In this document: piece by piece, positions 10,401 to 22,581 of the stretch
Layout of the letters: each line of letters starts with the position of its first letter
Position numbering within the stretch: the first letter of the stretch is position 1
NCBI RefSeq assembly: GCF_032854445.1
Contig: NC_088305.1
Span: 32,755,726-32,819,725, forward strand
Length of the DNA stretch: 64,000 bases
Direction of reading: 5' to 3'
From: Liolophura sinensis
Taxonomy: Eukaryota; Mollusca; Polyplacophora; Chitonida; Chitonidae
Notes under the pieces: generated by a model
Told to the model about the DNA's origin: nothing
Database searches by the model: none
The model's input: the letters and a program-made list of their open reading frames with translations, nothing else
Translations under genes and position numbers: made by a program

Positions 10401-11639
10401 TACTCCAGTGAGACTGCCCAGGCCTGGGGATTTACTAACTTCACATTAATTCATGGTAAATGCAGTTTCTTCCTCTCAGATTGCGTTGTTCACGATGTCA
10501 TTATTTTCAAACTTTTCTAAATCTTCATATTGATCAAATGCGTTATCTTTACCCACGTTAACGTTAAACAGGTCATAAAATAGTTAAGTAGTTCAGGTTT
10601 TGGTATGGGATTACTATGATTCGAGGAGTGAACAGCACGGAGTATGGACCAAAAAATTTTGGCATTTACCGATTTTTGAAAGGATTGCTGTTGACGTGAT
10701 TTGAAACGAGTTTTTTTGAATCGTATGCAGGATTTAAACTTTCGCTATACGAATATATACGGGAAAATTACTACTGCAGCGATCCTTTCAAAGTATCCGT
10801 AAGTTACTCCTACATTCTCTTTTCAGTGGCCTACATTCCCGGTTATACCACTTGTTCTTGAATTGTGAGGGAGGCGCTCGAATTTTCTCTTGAAAGCTAT
10901 CTGCAGCACTTATAGAATCTGGATCATAATTTTAAGCTATGGTTGACGTTATCGGTTATTATTTGAGTAGCACTTACTATACTGCGTTTGCAGCGCTGTG
11001 ATTCTAATTCGTCCTTAAAGATAGGTACCAATAGATGGTTCCATCTTATTTTCTCAGTGACTTTATTGCATGGTGAGGAATAGTGTTATCGAGGAGAAAT
11101 TGAAAAGGGAAGGTGGTGTGACCCTGACCTACCCTCTGCGGAGAACGCAGAAAGACTGTCGTATAGGCTACTGGAAACCACCCAATGATCCGCAATGCTC
11201 GTCTCATTACGACATATATAAGTAAATATTCTCTTCCCTCCATTACAACAGAACAGGCAATTTAACATATGCAGATTGAGAGTGAAACACAAATCAAGGA
11301 GCGATCTACCAAACTATTTCGTTATTCGTTTTACGCCAGTTAGCGCATATTCTTCAAAATCAGGGTTGATGAAACGATCTAGATGAGTTAAAGCGCTGAG
11401 GTTTGATTTTTACCGAATCCTGATTGCGTTTACACTGTGGTTCGAAATGTTTTAATGATATTTATTTTTGTATTCTTTATATAATTCTTTGTGTTTACAA
11501 AATACGCATATACAACTACAATCGAAACACCCCCTGCCGTTTCAAACATTTCCCAAAATACAGAGCAAAGAAAACAGGAAATGTTGAAGGAATGACAGGG
11601 CGTCATGTTGTTTAGTTTGTCGTCATTTAGAAGATTGCT
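10401..11639. other. Intergenic/intronic DNA, no gene recognised
   Basis: The sequence is AT-rich. The first part probably continues the degenerate LINE upstream region. From about 11400 (TACCGAATCCTGATTGCGTTTACAC) it matches the host intron repeat that surrounds the exon-a remnants, but here even the remnant is lost. I can support no open reading frame. Confidence 0.5.
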
Positions 11640-12175
11640 CATTGCTTATTATGCTCCCATATCGCATTCACAACAGTAAGGCAACGTTGTCTCATTGACT
11701 GCCTAACACCGGTCAAGACAACATTATGCAGCCTGAGCCATTGCTGTACCAAAATGGCGCCCAACTCTTGAACATCCTGGGGCTTTTCCAAGAGCATCCC
11801 ATATGTGTTCATTGTGATTAAGGTGAAGTTATCTCAGTTGAGACCATGACGTCAAAAGCCGTATTTTGCTGGTAATCTTGAGTCAAAATATCTGTTTATG
11901 ATCTCGCCTTGTTATGTTGGACTTGTGCTCGACGTAGCCATTCACACAGCCAGTATCGCAATCGGTCCAGCGTTAGCAGCGCGCAAACGATTTTGTATAA
12001 ACTTGGCTGTAGTGCGACCCCGTTGAAGCACAGGTGCCCTCGGGTTGTCAATTTTCCTTCTAAAGTCTCTCTTGGCACGTACCCACGACCATCTACAGGC
12101 TGCTGACAGACAATCCCACGTACGGCGGGAGAGTATTGAATTAAATCATAACTCAAATCGTATATCATTTCAATT
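11640..12175 (-). pseudogene. Tc1/mariner-like transposase relic
   Basis: Minus-strand fragments resemble a Tc1-type transposase C-terminus: after a remnant of the WDALGK box (clearer in the copy near 35200, EHVWDALGKVVVP), a stretch reads VRQSMRQRCLTVVNAIWEHN, comparable with the SMRRR-type end of this family. An N-terminal part near 12050-11960 shows GRTTAKFIQNRLRAA. Frames are disrupted and most of the catalytic core is absent. Related copies lie at about 35030-35470, 41395-41850 and 62690-63125, always in the same relative place, so insertion predates duplication of the host unit. Confidence 0.45.
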
Positions 12176-12257
12176 TACAAGTTGTCAGTATTCAAAATAA
12201 ACATCTCAACTGGGATTTGAATATCGTTTAGGGTTACCCCTAAATGTAGTGTTAGGG

Positions 12258-12500
12258 GTGGGGCCTCCGTGGCTCAGTTGGTTAGCGCGCTAGTGCAGAG
12301 TAATGACCGAGGAACCTCTCACCAATGCGGTCGTTGTGAGTTCAAGTCTAGCTCACGCTGGCCTCCCTTTCCGGGGAAGGTCTGTCAGCAACCTGTGGAT
12401 GGTCGTGGCTATCCCCCGGGCTCTGCCCGGTTTCCTCCCACCACAATGCTGGCCGCTGTCGTTTAAGTCAAATATTCGTGAGTACGGCGTAAAACGCCAG
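12258..12500 (+). mobile_element. tRNA-derived SINE, near full length
   Basis: The head reads GGGGCCTCCGTGGCTCAG with TTGGTTAG next to it, a polymerase III A box; the B box is GAGTTCAAGTC at 12338-12348. The body contains GGTCTGTCAGCAACCTG and CCGGGCTCTGCCCGG, and the tail is GTACGGCGTAAAACGCCA. The same body sequence is the target of Polinton C, and shorter 3' fragments occur at 16810, 33442, 39812 and 46187. It is the best reference copy in the window for reconstructing the Polinton C target. Confidence 0.8.
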
Positions 12501-13966
12501 TCAGGCGGGAATAAGACACAATATAAAGCAGAGCGCCAGAGATTCTGCACGCTGTGTCCATATTTCCTTACAACAGAGTTGTACTCATTGTAAAACACAA
12601 AAAAAAATTGAAGAGAGGGCGTTTGATGGAATAACATTGACACAATAGTTTTTGCAGTACAAACTTATGACGTTGATGGAAATTATCACACAACGCACAG
12701 GATCTAGCAAATGCCATAAGGCGGGAGATGTACACTCCATATGCGGGACCCTTCGGTATATTGCTGTTCAAGAAAGGATAATTTACAATGTCAAACTTGA
12801 AACTATCCATCTTGTCGTAAAGTCTGTGAGAGAGGAATGCGTTTTACAAATATAGGTCCGGATAAGATGTAACACCTGGAGAGCCTGTGGTTTCCTTTAA
12901 ATCCTGTGAAGGTGGATATATATCTTTCACAGCCTTTGTTATATACGGAGTGTTTAAAGCCAGTAGATTATCAATATACCGTTTAGACAATGAGAAAAAT
13001 CTGGCCCGGTGAGGATTACTCCTTATTCTGCATATAGTCGTATTTATATGAGAACAGATATAGGTCTACCAAAAGGGAGGCACAATTTGTACTCCTCGGA
13101 GTGCCTATACACTGCTAATATATGGCTTCCCCGTATTTCACATAGATGTTATTACACTAATCAAATAAATAAACAAATAAATAAATGAAAGATAAATAAA
13201 TGAAATGTAGTCCTGCACTACTTTATCAACACTAACACATATGCAGTCAGATCTCTTAAACCATAATTTTGCTTTTGAGCTCTTAGTCATTTCGGCCATA
13301 CAATATCCAAGTTTATTGTTCGCGAATCGCAGAACCAATGGCGATCTGTCTGATTATTTAAATCCAGGCATTAGAATTTGAGTATGTAATGCTAGGGCGA
13401 GTTGCAACTGCCACATCCATTTTTGTGACATGATGCCATTTAATGAAATGGTGCTGTTTTCGGTTCTGTTTTATATTAACTTAAGCTGAGCTAATGGCTT
13501 CACGTATTATTTGCGCACAAACAGGCGAAGTTTCCCTACATACCATTTACTGGTCACTAAATCCACTGTGAGGGTGTGGCCTCTACACGGCTAGCAGGAT
13601 CTTTTCGATGATTTGTGGTGTACTGATTCCAATCCTTTATATCATGACCATTATCTTGGATAACATCATGCATGGTTCTACCATTTGCGTCAGCTACTGT
13701 TGTTTCCTATACAGGGTACAAATAATAAGAAATAAGGGATTAAAATCTCTATAGTCTGGCGTTTTACCATCTTCATTAAATCAAGCTAGCGATGTTCAAC
13801 ATCTATCTTGATTTACTGAACAATATTAACTTTTCAAAACCGTGAACATTCCTTAATAGATATGTAGCACTCGTCTGCAAATCAGGCACATTAGTTTTTT
13901 ATAGTGACAGGAGTTCAAAACAACACAGCATTGAAAAGCAGCTGTAATAAAAATTATGCGGTGTAT
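12501..13966. other. Host intron, no gene recognised
   Basis: The part at 12560-12870 is homologous to 36180-36470 and 42570-42860 (the segment preceding ankyrin exon d), but no exon d follows here. An AAAT-type simple repeat lies at about 13160-13205. Nothing else is supported. Confidence 0.5.
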
Positions 13967-14651
13967 ACATACTGAGTAAAAATATAAACTGAACACCTGT
14001 TGTTGCAATATTTCACTAGATAATTCTATGGTTTTTGTCACTATAGTGCCGAGGACTGGCCAAGAGAAAAATCGTACACAGAGAACATTCCAGTCTCCAA
14101 AACTCTTGTCGATTGCAAGCCTTTTCACCACTTTGACCCGTCGGAAAGGTGTGGCCCTATCTGTAGTGGTCAGTGATCTGTAAGGTCTTCCCTGGCACTC
14201 CTCGCCCTCAGCTGGTACAAAAGGCCACCCGTGCAGTCCAAGTTCTGTCAAAACGCGCGATGCCTAAGCAGCCACAAATCCAACGAGAGCGCGCCATGGG
14301 CATGCCAACGATTGGTCGTCTCGGCACAAGTCATAAAGAATTCGGCATGACAGGTAATCGCCCGCATGCCCGCCCACCGCGTGTCAGGGTATTCACCTGA
14401 GTTGTCCCCAGTTGGATGCCTGTGTAAGATCGCGAAGTTGCGTTTGGCCCAGGAGTGGGAAAACATTCCGCAAGTCACAACTGACCATCTCATCAGGTTA
14501 CCATCGGTTGTCCGTTTCCATCAGTAACGGAGGTGTATTGGCCAAAATCCATTTTATGTCCCCCTTAATAACGGTATTGCAAAAAAATTTGATAACGCAG
14601 TTAATTTTATCAAAATAGTGGGTGTTGCATTTGTATTTTTGTTCAGTATAT
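13967..14651. mobile_element. Non-autonomous Tc1/mariner-like element with 30-bp TIRs
   Basis: The left end CATACTGAGTAAAAATATAA and the reverse complement of the right end, TATACTGAACAAAAATACAA, are imperfect inverted repeats. They continue to CAACACC / GAACACC, with about 23 of 30 positions matching by eye. Both ends are bordered by TA, the Tc1/mariner target. The ~680-bp interior has no long frame that I can assign to a transposase; open stretches at 13853-14251 and 14248-14493 (minus) are not convincing. It is best read as a deleted or MITE-like derivative. Confidence 0.55.
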
Positions 14652-16809
14652 ATGGAATAAAAATTCATTTTACAGTGCACGTGTAGCTTGACCAATACCT
14701 CCCTGAACATCCAATTGTTAAAGGCTATTTTAACAAGTCATTTTCGAACGGTCATTTTGAGACAGAATAGGCATGATGGAAAGTATTGGAGAAACAACAA
14801 CACAGGGTACATTGCTAGTTCGTTTTGATAAAGTACGTGACATAACTGCAGTTGTATACTGTGTTGTCAAAGAATGAATCGGATGCCAGCTTACATGTAT
14901 TTACACCAGAAGAAGGAAATACACACTTGTAATGATTGGCTGAAAATCCCCAAGCGAACGGCAGTTCCACTGGCTGTGGAAAGAGTTGGTTTTTGAACAC
15001 TTTTTTGTGTACAGTAACGCATGCGTGATGACGAAGCATATATAGCGCAGTATTAGTTGTGCTGACATGAAGATGGTTTTTTTTTGATAAAAGATTAGAA
15101 CATTCATGGGCATACCACTGACCTTCACTCTCGGGGAAAAATGTGATTCAATAGACTTAAATGAGGGTAATTTCACTTCAGTGACTGACAGGCCATGGAC
15201 TTGTCCTACAAAAACGTAATGACTCCTCGACTGAAAGATTGTTCAGTACGACGTTAAACCCCACGCATACATACATAAATATTCTACTTGCACAGGGTCA
15301 CACATAAGATTTTAAAAGAGGAAGTTGTAACTTCCTCGCTTGGCGTTCAGCATGAAGGGTATAGTGCAACGACTGTTTGACCCGTACCAGTATAATGGCT
15401 CGGGCGGGGAGCCTTACTTGCCTTCGGTAAGTCGTCTCAGTGACGCAGCACTAGATAAAAGAGGAGAAAAACAAGGAGGCACATTACATACACCCTTAGG
15501 ATTCCCTCGTCGTCATATGACTCAAACATTGTTAAGTATGACGTTAAACCCCAAACACTCACTCACTCACTCGCTCTACTTGCACATACTCCGTCTTCTC
15601 TTATGAAGAGATATCCGGGGAATCTAAAATCATATTTGAAAAGAAGTTTTTGTAAACATACAGTTAAACAGGATATCATCATGTGGGCTAACGACAACGA
15701 GAGCCCAAGGTCTGTGAAATGGGTCCTATTGCTGTTCTTCTAACTTCTAACAGTAAGAACAAATTTGTGTAAGCAACATTAAAAGCAAAGGCTGGTTATA
15801 AATAAACAGGAGCACAGCAAAAGACTAGATGCTAAAACCGTTTTGCACAGGTTTGAATAAAACGCTGACTACTTACAAAAAATCCATGAATAATAACGAA
15901 AAATTAATCATCAATTAATTTTTGTCTACATCCACGATTTTTTTTCTTTTAATTGTTCACTGGTTTCTATCTCTGCTTCACCAAGTACAACACTTTCATG
16001 GAAGACGATAACCTCTAGACGAGATTCTGAAGAGAAACCTAAAAAAAAATGTTTTCCAGGGAGTAAATTCAACCACCGTAGTATTGTGACACAGTTGATC
16101 ATAGTTGTGAGAAAGGAACGTGAGCCATCCCTTTACAGGTTCTGGTTCTCCACCTAATAACCTAGCTTCAAACTAAAATAAAAAATCTATCAGAGTCTGT
16201 CGTCTTGAAACTTAATTCGGAAACACATTGCTCTGGCTTGTGAAGAAGGGAAGACGGTACAGTTCTTCTCGGTTTTTAAAACAAATCGTCATCTGCTAGC
16301 ATGGTGACTCATTTAAGTGTGTCGTAAAAAGTGCATGTCATCTCGTGTTCGAGGACTATCTGCCATCTTCAACACGTTTTATGCACTTTGGATCCGTGAG
16401 TTTGTCGAAACTATGGCCACACGTACGTGTGTCAGAAACTAAAGTTCGTCGTAACAATTAATTCATGTACAATTGTTTGTGTAATCTTTAACAATCAAAT
16501 CTTCCCAACACTTACATTGGACTAGCCGCACGTGGTGGTTCAGCTAATCTGACAATGTACTAAAGTACCTAGAATACAGACGTTCTCGGTACTCTAGTAC
16601 ATCGCTTAATCAGCCGTCAGCTTCACTCGTGGAACTAATATTGTACGTGCTTCTTAGCAACTGCTGGTCCTGAATTTTGATTTTCTTGTCTTTCTATCTA
16701 ACGTAGCATACGTGACTTTGTGTATTGTTGTGGCATGTTGAGTAGTTGTCACAAGTGAACTGCTTAAAGGCTCCCTGCAGGCAGAGCCATCAGAATGTCA
16801 GTACATATC
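14652..16809. other. Host DNA with a mollusc-type dispersed repeat, no gene
   Basis: At about 15335-15590 lies a dispersed repeat that begins GGCGTTCAGCATGAAGGGTA and ends with GACGTTAAACCCC followed by repeated CACT. A tail of the same kind is at 15240-15262. This tail is a hallmark I associate with mollusc genomes. The remainder is AT-rich and shows no supported gene. Confidence 0.55.
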
Positions 16810-16975
16810 TCATGTCGGCTACTTCTCTGGTCGCATTCTCCATTGCATATTAGCACCTTGTGAATAGTCGTGGGTTTTTCACGGGCTCTACCCGATCTTC
16901 CCACCGCATCCCACATCATAATGCCGGTCGCCGTCGTGCAAGTGAAGTATTCTTAAGAATCACTTTTTCACAATT
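16810..16975 (+). repeat. SINE 3' fragment
   Basis: It is homologous to the 3' part of the SINE at 12258-12500 (CATCTCATGTCGGCTACTTC, then ATAATGCCGGTCGCCGTCGT and AGTGAAGTATTCT). Related fragments precede exon b in the later units (33442, 39812, 46187), consistent with common descent of these host units. Confidence 0.6.
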
Positions 16976-17095
16976 GCGATACGACTCTTTTATTATGTTC
17001 AGCCGGTGACTGAGTGCTCTTGCCATCAGCCATACCACATACCTGCCGCATATCAATGGCTACCACTGAGTTCTCGCCTTTATAATATGTAACAG

Positions 17096-17194
17096 GATGG
17101 GAAAACACCGTTATACGTCGCGTCATCACGTGGTAATGTGGACATTGTTCGTATTCTTGCCGAGCGGGATGCTGATGTCAACATTTAAAATAAG
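17096..17194 (+). pseudogene. Decayed ankyrin exon b
   Basis: It is the same 33-codon exon as at 34107, 40478 and 46852 (DGKTPLYVASSRGNVDIVRI). Two lesions are visible: the codon pair that reads GTA CAG elsewhere is ATT TAA here (stop at 17186-17188), and the donor GTAAGT is ATAAGT. The acceptor side is intact. The exon therefore cannot be spliced normally and would truncate the protein if it were. Confidence 0.75.
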
Positions 17195-17461
17195 ATAAGT
17201 CTTTGCATATCTGTAAGAGGATTTAATAAGATTTTATATATATTTTAACCATATATCTGTTTAAGGGTGATGACAAAACATCACGGAAGAAGCTTTGTCT
17301 TGATGTTCTGTGGAATGGACTCACAGCTACTATCATATATAAATAGTATTGGGGTGCTGAAATTGAGGGACTTGGTCTGTTTTTTGATGAAATATACCAT
17401 GTTTACACCATGTGGGGGGGTTGGTGAAAAATTTTTTACCGATTCCTGTTGGTAATTACAC

Positions 17462-17483
17462 TGATGTAAACGTACAGGATCAG
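17462..17483 (+). pseudogene. Remnant of ankyrin exon a (last 7 codons)
   Basis: TGATGTAAACGTACAGGATC plus AG equals the end of the exon at 8261-8359 (ADINVQDQ). It is fused directly to the intronic TTACAC that precedes the acceptor there; the AG and about 25 codons are gone. The donor GT is ATT here. Confidence 0.6.
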
Positions 17484-18926
17484 ATTCGTGGTTTTCGTAG
17501 TTGGAAATGTTTTAACGCTATTTATCTTTATACTCTTTACTCAAACACAATGCATTACATACAACTGTGATTACCGTAAGAAAAACAGATATTGTTTATT
17601 AACCTTCACTCACTGTCTTTCTGTACTAATGTGTCATTGTTTGTTTGCTATTTTCGTTCGAGGTGTTCAGTTGTGTGGTTGTTTACGCCAGTAGTTTGCA
17701 CCTGGTCGTGTCTGTTTTGTACACAGTAGAACACTTCATCTAGGGATGAAGATACGTATTCACGAACCAGCCGTAAACAAAAATACTGAAACAAAAAAAA
17801 ATGAAACTGCCCGTGTTAATTTATGCTCAAAACATACCAATATAGAACTAGAATCCGAATGTTTGAAATACACCCTTCCATTTGCAACATTTCCAAAGAT
17901 ATAGATGAACGAGAACTGAAAAAATGTTGAAAGAAATGACACGGCGTCGTCTCGTGGTGAGAAGGACCGGTTTAGCCCTCTTCAGCAGGAACTTAGATCT
18001 TTGAGAAGGGTTAACACTGGTTTTCCGTATCGACGACAACATAAATCATCTTTTACTTTAAAATGTTTATGTGTATCAAATTTGCTGTAATTCCATATGC
18101 TCATTCATGCTATATATACATAAACAGGCGATGTTAAAATAGAGTTTGAAACAGGCGTTAAGGGCATTAACCGTGGCAAATAGATGCATGAAAAAATCAC
18201 TTTTATGACATTTATGAAATTAACATCAAGCTCCTATTAACAGCTCTAATCAGTTTTAATTTATATACACTTGTTTCCATTCTACATGCAAACTATACAC
18301 GGTCCACGAGTTTGTAATTGGTGTTAGACCTCATGTATATTCCCTATTGTTGACGTTCAGTGAACTGTCTGTGACGGATTACTTATTAAACTTTTAAGTA
18401 TTCCAATATCTTGAGCTATGTTCACAACGTAGAAGGTATGCCAACCAAGGCAAACCAAAACAAAGATAAGTTATGGACCAGGTTCCTGCAATTTGCTGTC
18501 ACTTCAAATGACATGCAATGATAAAACTGCAAATATGCCGGTGTTCTGTAAAACAGGTGATTAACTGAGACGTTTTAACAATGTCTGCATTACATGTAAC
18601 AAAACTGCGATATTCTAAGCTATCGTTTGCAATCGATTTTTGTCGTACACACTGTCTCTGATCGTGTATAGCTGCAGTCTTTAAATGTAAATTAGTGTAC
18701 TGCCAACTTTTATCAAACGCCATGCCTTAAGTTCACATTCGCAGAGGAAACGCAATGTTTTTACAAGTGACGTCTAATAATTCTTTTGTGGGTTAAAAAG
18801 TAAAAAAAAAAACAATAAATGAGGCCATTCAATCAATTGCCTTATTTTACTGGTTACGTGTCAATCATCAAACTGCCGTCACTGTTCTGGTATTGCTCTC
18901 CTCCCCCGTAGTTCTTGGGCTAACAA
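17484..18926. other. Host intron DNA, no gene recognised
   Basis: The sequence to about 18040 is homologous to the intron after the exon-a remnants at 34529-35010 and 40902-41380. From 18040 to 18926 I find neither a gene nor a recognised repeat. Copy B of the Polinton begins abruptly at about 18927. Confidence 0.5.
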
Positions 18927-20110
18927 CAACTACCCCCACGACAGTCCTTCCGGTTACATCCTCCAGGCCGACCTAGAGTATCCGGCCGACCTACATAACG
19001 CACATAACGGCTACCCATTAGCCCCGGACCGTCTGGTGGTCCAGAAGGAGTGGATGTCAGACTATCAGCACAGCCTTCTAGGCAAGAAAGCGCCTACCGA
19101 GGTCGAAGAGCTGGTCCCCAACCTCCGCAACAAGGAAAGTCCTCCACTACCGGAACCTACAGCTGTATCTATCTCTGGGAATGCGCCTGACAAAGGTTCA
19201 CCGGGCCCTGAGATTCGCCCAGAGCCCTTGGATGGAACCCTATATCAGGATGAACACCGAGCTCCAAAAAACGGCCGCGAGTAAATTCGAGAAGGACCTG
19301 TACAAGCTAATGAACAACTCGGTCTTCGGAAAAACCATGGAGAACCTTTGGAAGGGTCTGGACGTCAAGCTGATACGCTCTCAAGAAGACGACATTCTCC
19401 GACGCTTGATAGCCAGCCCGAGCTTCGCACGGGCAAACATATTTGATGATGACCTCGCAGCGATTCAGATGCACAAGACCCGTCTAGTCCTAAACCGACC
19501 TAACTACGTGGGCATGAGCATTCTAGATCTCTCAAAGCACCTGATGCACGACTTCTACTACAACCACATGAAGGCAAAGTACGGAGAGTGCTGCCAGCTC
19601 CTCTACACTGACACGCATAGTCTGCTACTCGAGATTCAGACTGATGATGTTTATAGGGATATGGCTGAGAATGCAAACCTGTACGACACCTCAGATTACC
19701 CACAAGACCACCCCCTGCACAGCGGAGCAAATATGAATTTCTTAGGGAAAATGAAGGACGAGTGCGCGGGGCGGCCGATCGCCGAATACATAGGTCTGCG
19801 TCCCAAGATGTACTTCATTCTGGAGGCAGGCGGAGCCAACATAAAGAAGGCCAACGGCGTGAAAAAGGGTGTTGTGGAAAAGCACATCCGCCATAAGCAG
19901 TACAAAGAGGCCCTCTTCGAGAAGAAGATCTTCCGTCACGGTATGGACATTCACGGTATTAGAGCGCCACCATATCTACGGAAAGCACCATCAGGTCTCA
20001 CTGTCCCCCTTCGATAGTAAGCGCTGGATCGCCGAAGATGGTGTCCACACCCTGGCTTACGGCCATAGAGATGCGGCGCCCGCAGGATGGGCTGGGATGG
20101 ACATCCTCAT
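18927..20110 (+). pseudogene. polB: DNA polymerase B C-terminal fragment, copy B
   Basis: This is the homologue of 50145-51316. Polymerase motif B is present (KLMNNSVFGKTMEN). Motif C reads YTDTHS: the second catalytic Asp codon is CAT at 19616-19618, where copy C has GAT, which would abolish catalysis. Frameshifts occur near 19137 (after LRNKE) and near 19950. The exonuclease domain, zinc motifs and motif A are not present. Confidence 0.85.
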
Positions 20111-20124
20111 CCTCTACACAACTA

Positions 20125-21136
20125 CTAGCGCCGTAGAACCCCATCCGGAGGAAGCTGAGTATCGGTAGGCACTATAAGCAACTCCCCACGAACGAAGCCC
20201 CGTCGCGGGCCATCCGACGTATCGTCTAGACAGTACAGCACGGGCTCATTAGGCTTTGTGACAGAGCGCCCGAGTCGATATATCTCTAGAGACCACACAG
20301 GATCCGTCGCGCGACGGCGGCCGCCCTCCAGCTCTCCAGACTGATAGAGATAACGAACACCAACACCCTCGGGGATCTTCCGCTCATCAAGTCCAACGGG
20401 ACGACCTGGAACCGTCGAGGAAGGCTTATGTGGCACCTCTTGTGCCTTGATGGCGTCTTTCGGCTTTTTACCGATCAGTCTCGTTGTCAGGTTATTCAGA
20501 GCGGCCACAACAGAGGGCAGCCGAGCCACCCATTCAGTAGACCGATGTTCGGGAGGGAGGCGCATCTCCTTGGCGTACTGATGTCCAAAGAGCCGCTCAG
20601 CCAGAGTACGGTTGAAACTCTCAACTATGCCTTGGTCTCGGTGGATATCCACGCGGCCTCGGCGGACTGTGACATCGTGTTTGTCCAGCAGTTGGCTCAC
20701 TGTACCCATGTCCAGGGTCAACTTGGATAAGGTTCGGCCATCGAAGGGGTCCCCGCTTGTAACTGCGAGTGACAGCATCGGCGACTTCTTTGGAATCTTT
20801 GGTAGCCAGAGGTTCCGCCTCTTTGTAGCGAGAAGCGACATCAACAACTGTCAGCGCGTACTTATACAGCTTCCGGCCTCGCCGATCATGTGGTAGAAAT
20901 AGAAGATCAGCTTGGTGGATGTCATTCGGCGTGGAAACATCGAACATAGGCCTCGGCATTTTTCTGGGACGGGGCAAGTATATCAGCCAGATAGCCTGCT
21001 TTTCCAGCCAGGACCGGACCACATCTTCGGAGACTTTGGCCGAAGTGGCAAGTTTCTGGATGGCCGCGCGGCCCTTCCAGTACCCACAAGGGCTGTAGTA
21101 GATATTAGCCAGGCCAGCAGACACCTTACTAGCCAT
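20125..21136 (-). pseudogene. Retroviral-type integrase, frameshifted, copy B
   Basis: It starts MASKVSAGLANIYYSP on the minus strand. The first catalytic Asp lies in NDIHQADLLFLPHD, the second in IQVDPG, and the Glu in GIVESFNRTLAERL, all retained. Close to the second Asp about eight bases present in copy C are missing (near 20705), so the domain is split into two frames. The C-terminal SH3/chromo-like region (WSLEIYRLGRSVTKPNEPVL) is intact. The stop at 20125 is convergent with the PolB fragment. Confidence 0.85.
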
Positions 21137-21289
21137 GTCATCAAGGTATTCTAGCAGCCCTCTAACAGATTTGCGACAAAAAAGATGTTAATCATCGCGG
21201 CGTATTTGCGTGCGCAGAACCACCTCACTACTAAGATCGTGCCTGCCATACGGCGAGGAGCTCGATGGTGAGTCCGGCACAGTTACTTC

Positions 21290-21340
21290 GGATTACTTGG
21301 TGAGTTTTGCGATGCCGTAACTCACACTTTTTTACAAGAG
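21290..21340. other. Internal deletion junction in copy B
   Basis: Left of the junction the sequence matches C up to about 52510 (TTCGGATTACTT). Right of it, it matches C from about 54873 (TCTCTCTC then CACCTGTATCGTAATCCCC). Between lie about 30-40 bases of unmatched filler carrying a short inverted repeat (AGTTAC ... GTAACT). About 2.35 kb is lost, including the ATPase and the last MCP strand. Confidence 0.7.
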
Positions 21341-22537
21341 AGATCTTCTCTCTCTCTTGTCACCTGTATCGTAATCCCCTCGCTGGCGTTCAGAACGCGC
21401 CTCCCACTGCCATGCAGCTCGTCATCGTCGCTTGGCCGAAGGTCAAACCAGAAGGCGTGCTTGTGCGTCAAAAACTCTTCCAGGGAAACGTTTGCCAGGC
21501 CTAAGTATTTTACGACCCTGGCTACCTCAGGGTTCCGCTTCGGTAGGGTTGAGCTGGCGAAGCTGGACCTCCCTCCATTGCTGGTACGCCCGCATGCCCT
21601 GGCTGTACAGCTTATTGGGGACCCTTTATATTCTGACTTCTACTTTGGTGATCTTCGGGTTGTAGAAGGATTCCAACCTCCTCCTCCATGGGGTTCCTTT
21701 AGTCTCAAACAGCATGAGGATGCCCTTCATTGCTCTCGCGGGCTTGTTCAGGTTTATGTTCCAGAGAGTATCAGACTTGTCCTTCACAAACTTTCGGTGG
21801 CGGAGGACACGATCATATAGTATGGAGACGCCCCCGACAAACTGGGTGCGGATCTGTCTAGCGAGCTCCAATTCGGTGACCATATCGAACTCCAGGTTGA
21901 TGTTGTGGATGGTGTAAGTCGCGTAGGCATCGTCTGTTGTCTGTATGACCCGGCTGTAATCGTTGAACGTCAGTTCGTACTCCAATCGGTCGGCCAAGGC
22001 ACTCTGGTAGAATGCCATGTGGCTGTCTAGAAGCTCAAAGTCTAGCTGGATGTGGAACCGGCTGCCAAAGGCGCGAGCGATGGCAATTTCTCCAGGATCG
22101 TCGTCACTTGCGTCCTCCGCTCCGACTCGAAGTTAAAGCATGTTTTCGCTGCCGATGCCTTGGTAGGCCGCATTCTACCGTTCGTTTTAGGTCAGCCATA
22201 AGTCGCCATAGCAATGAAACACATCAGAGTCGTCGATGGATATTACCTCATTCCCGCTGATTCTGATCGTGGTTTTCTTGACTACTGCGCGTCCGAGGTT
22301 CCCGACCACTGTGGCGTTCGGGTCGGATGAAATGATCGCGATCGAGAAGGCCAAGCGCACGGTACCGGGCACAATGACGTCATTTGTGCCGAGGTTGGGG
22401 AAGCGGACCAAGAGTTGTTGATTCTGGTCGATCGTACTCGGGTTTTTGGTGACGGCCAAGGACTGCCGTACACCTTGTACCCCACGAGGCTTACGGAGTG
22501 TTCTGAAGGGGTTTAGCGTGCGTCCTTATGTATCCAT
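21341..22537 (-). pseudogene. Major capsid protein, broken, copy B
   Basis: The start is at 22537-22535, but codon 4 is TAA. The capsid signature LLVRFPNLGTNDVIVPGT and AVVKKTTIRISGNEVISIDD is followed by stops after LWLT (TAA) and three codons later (TAG), and by TAA at 22135-22133, which is shared with copy C but not A. The second half, from HMAFYQSALADRLEYELTFN to NLNKPARAMKGILMLFE, is open for 130 codons and is the longest continuous MCP middle of the three copies. The C-terminal strand is removed by the internal deletion. Confidence 0.8.
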
Positions 22538-22581
22538 TGTGTGTACTGAAGGTATACCTTGCAATGTTCAATACGAAGATT

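Noticed and set aside
15536-15580. CACT tandem tract as a CRISPR or telomeric repeat
   Set aside because: It is a short simple tail of a dispersed mollusc-type repeat, without spacers and far from a telomeric unit.
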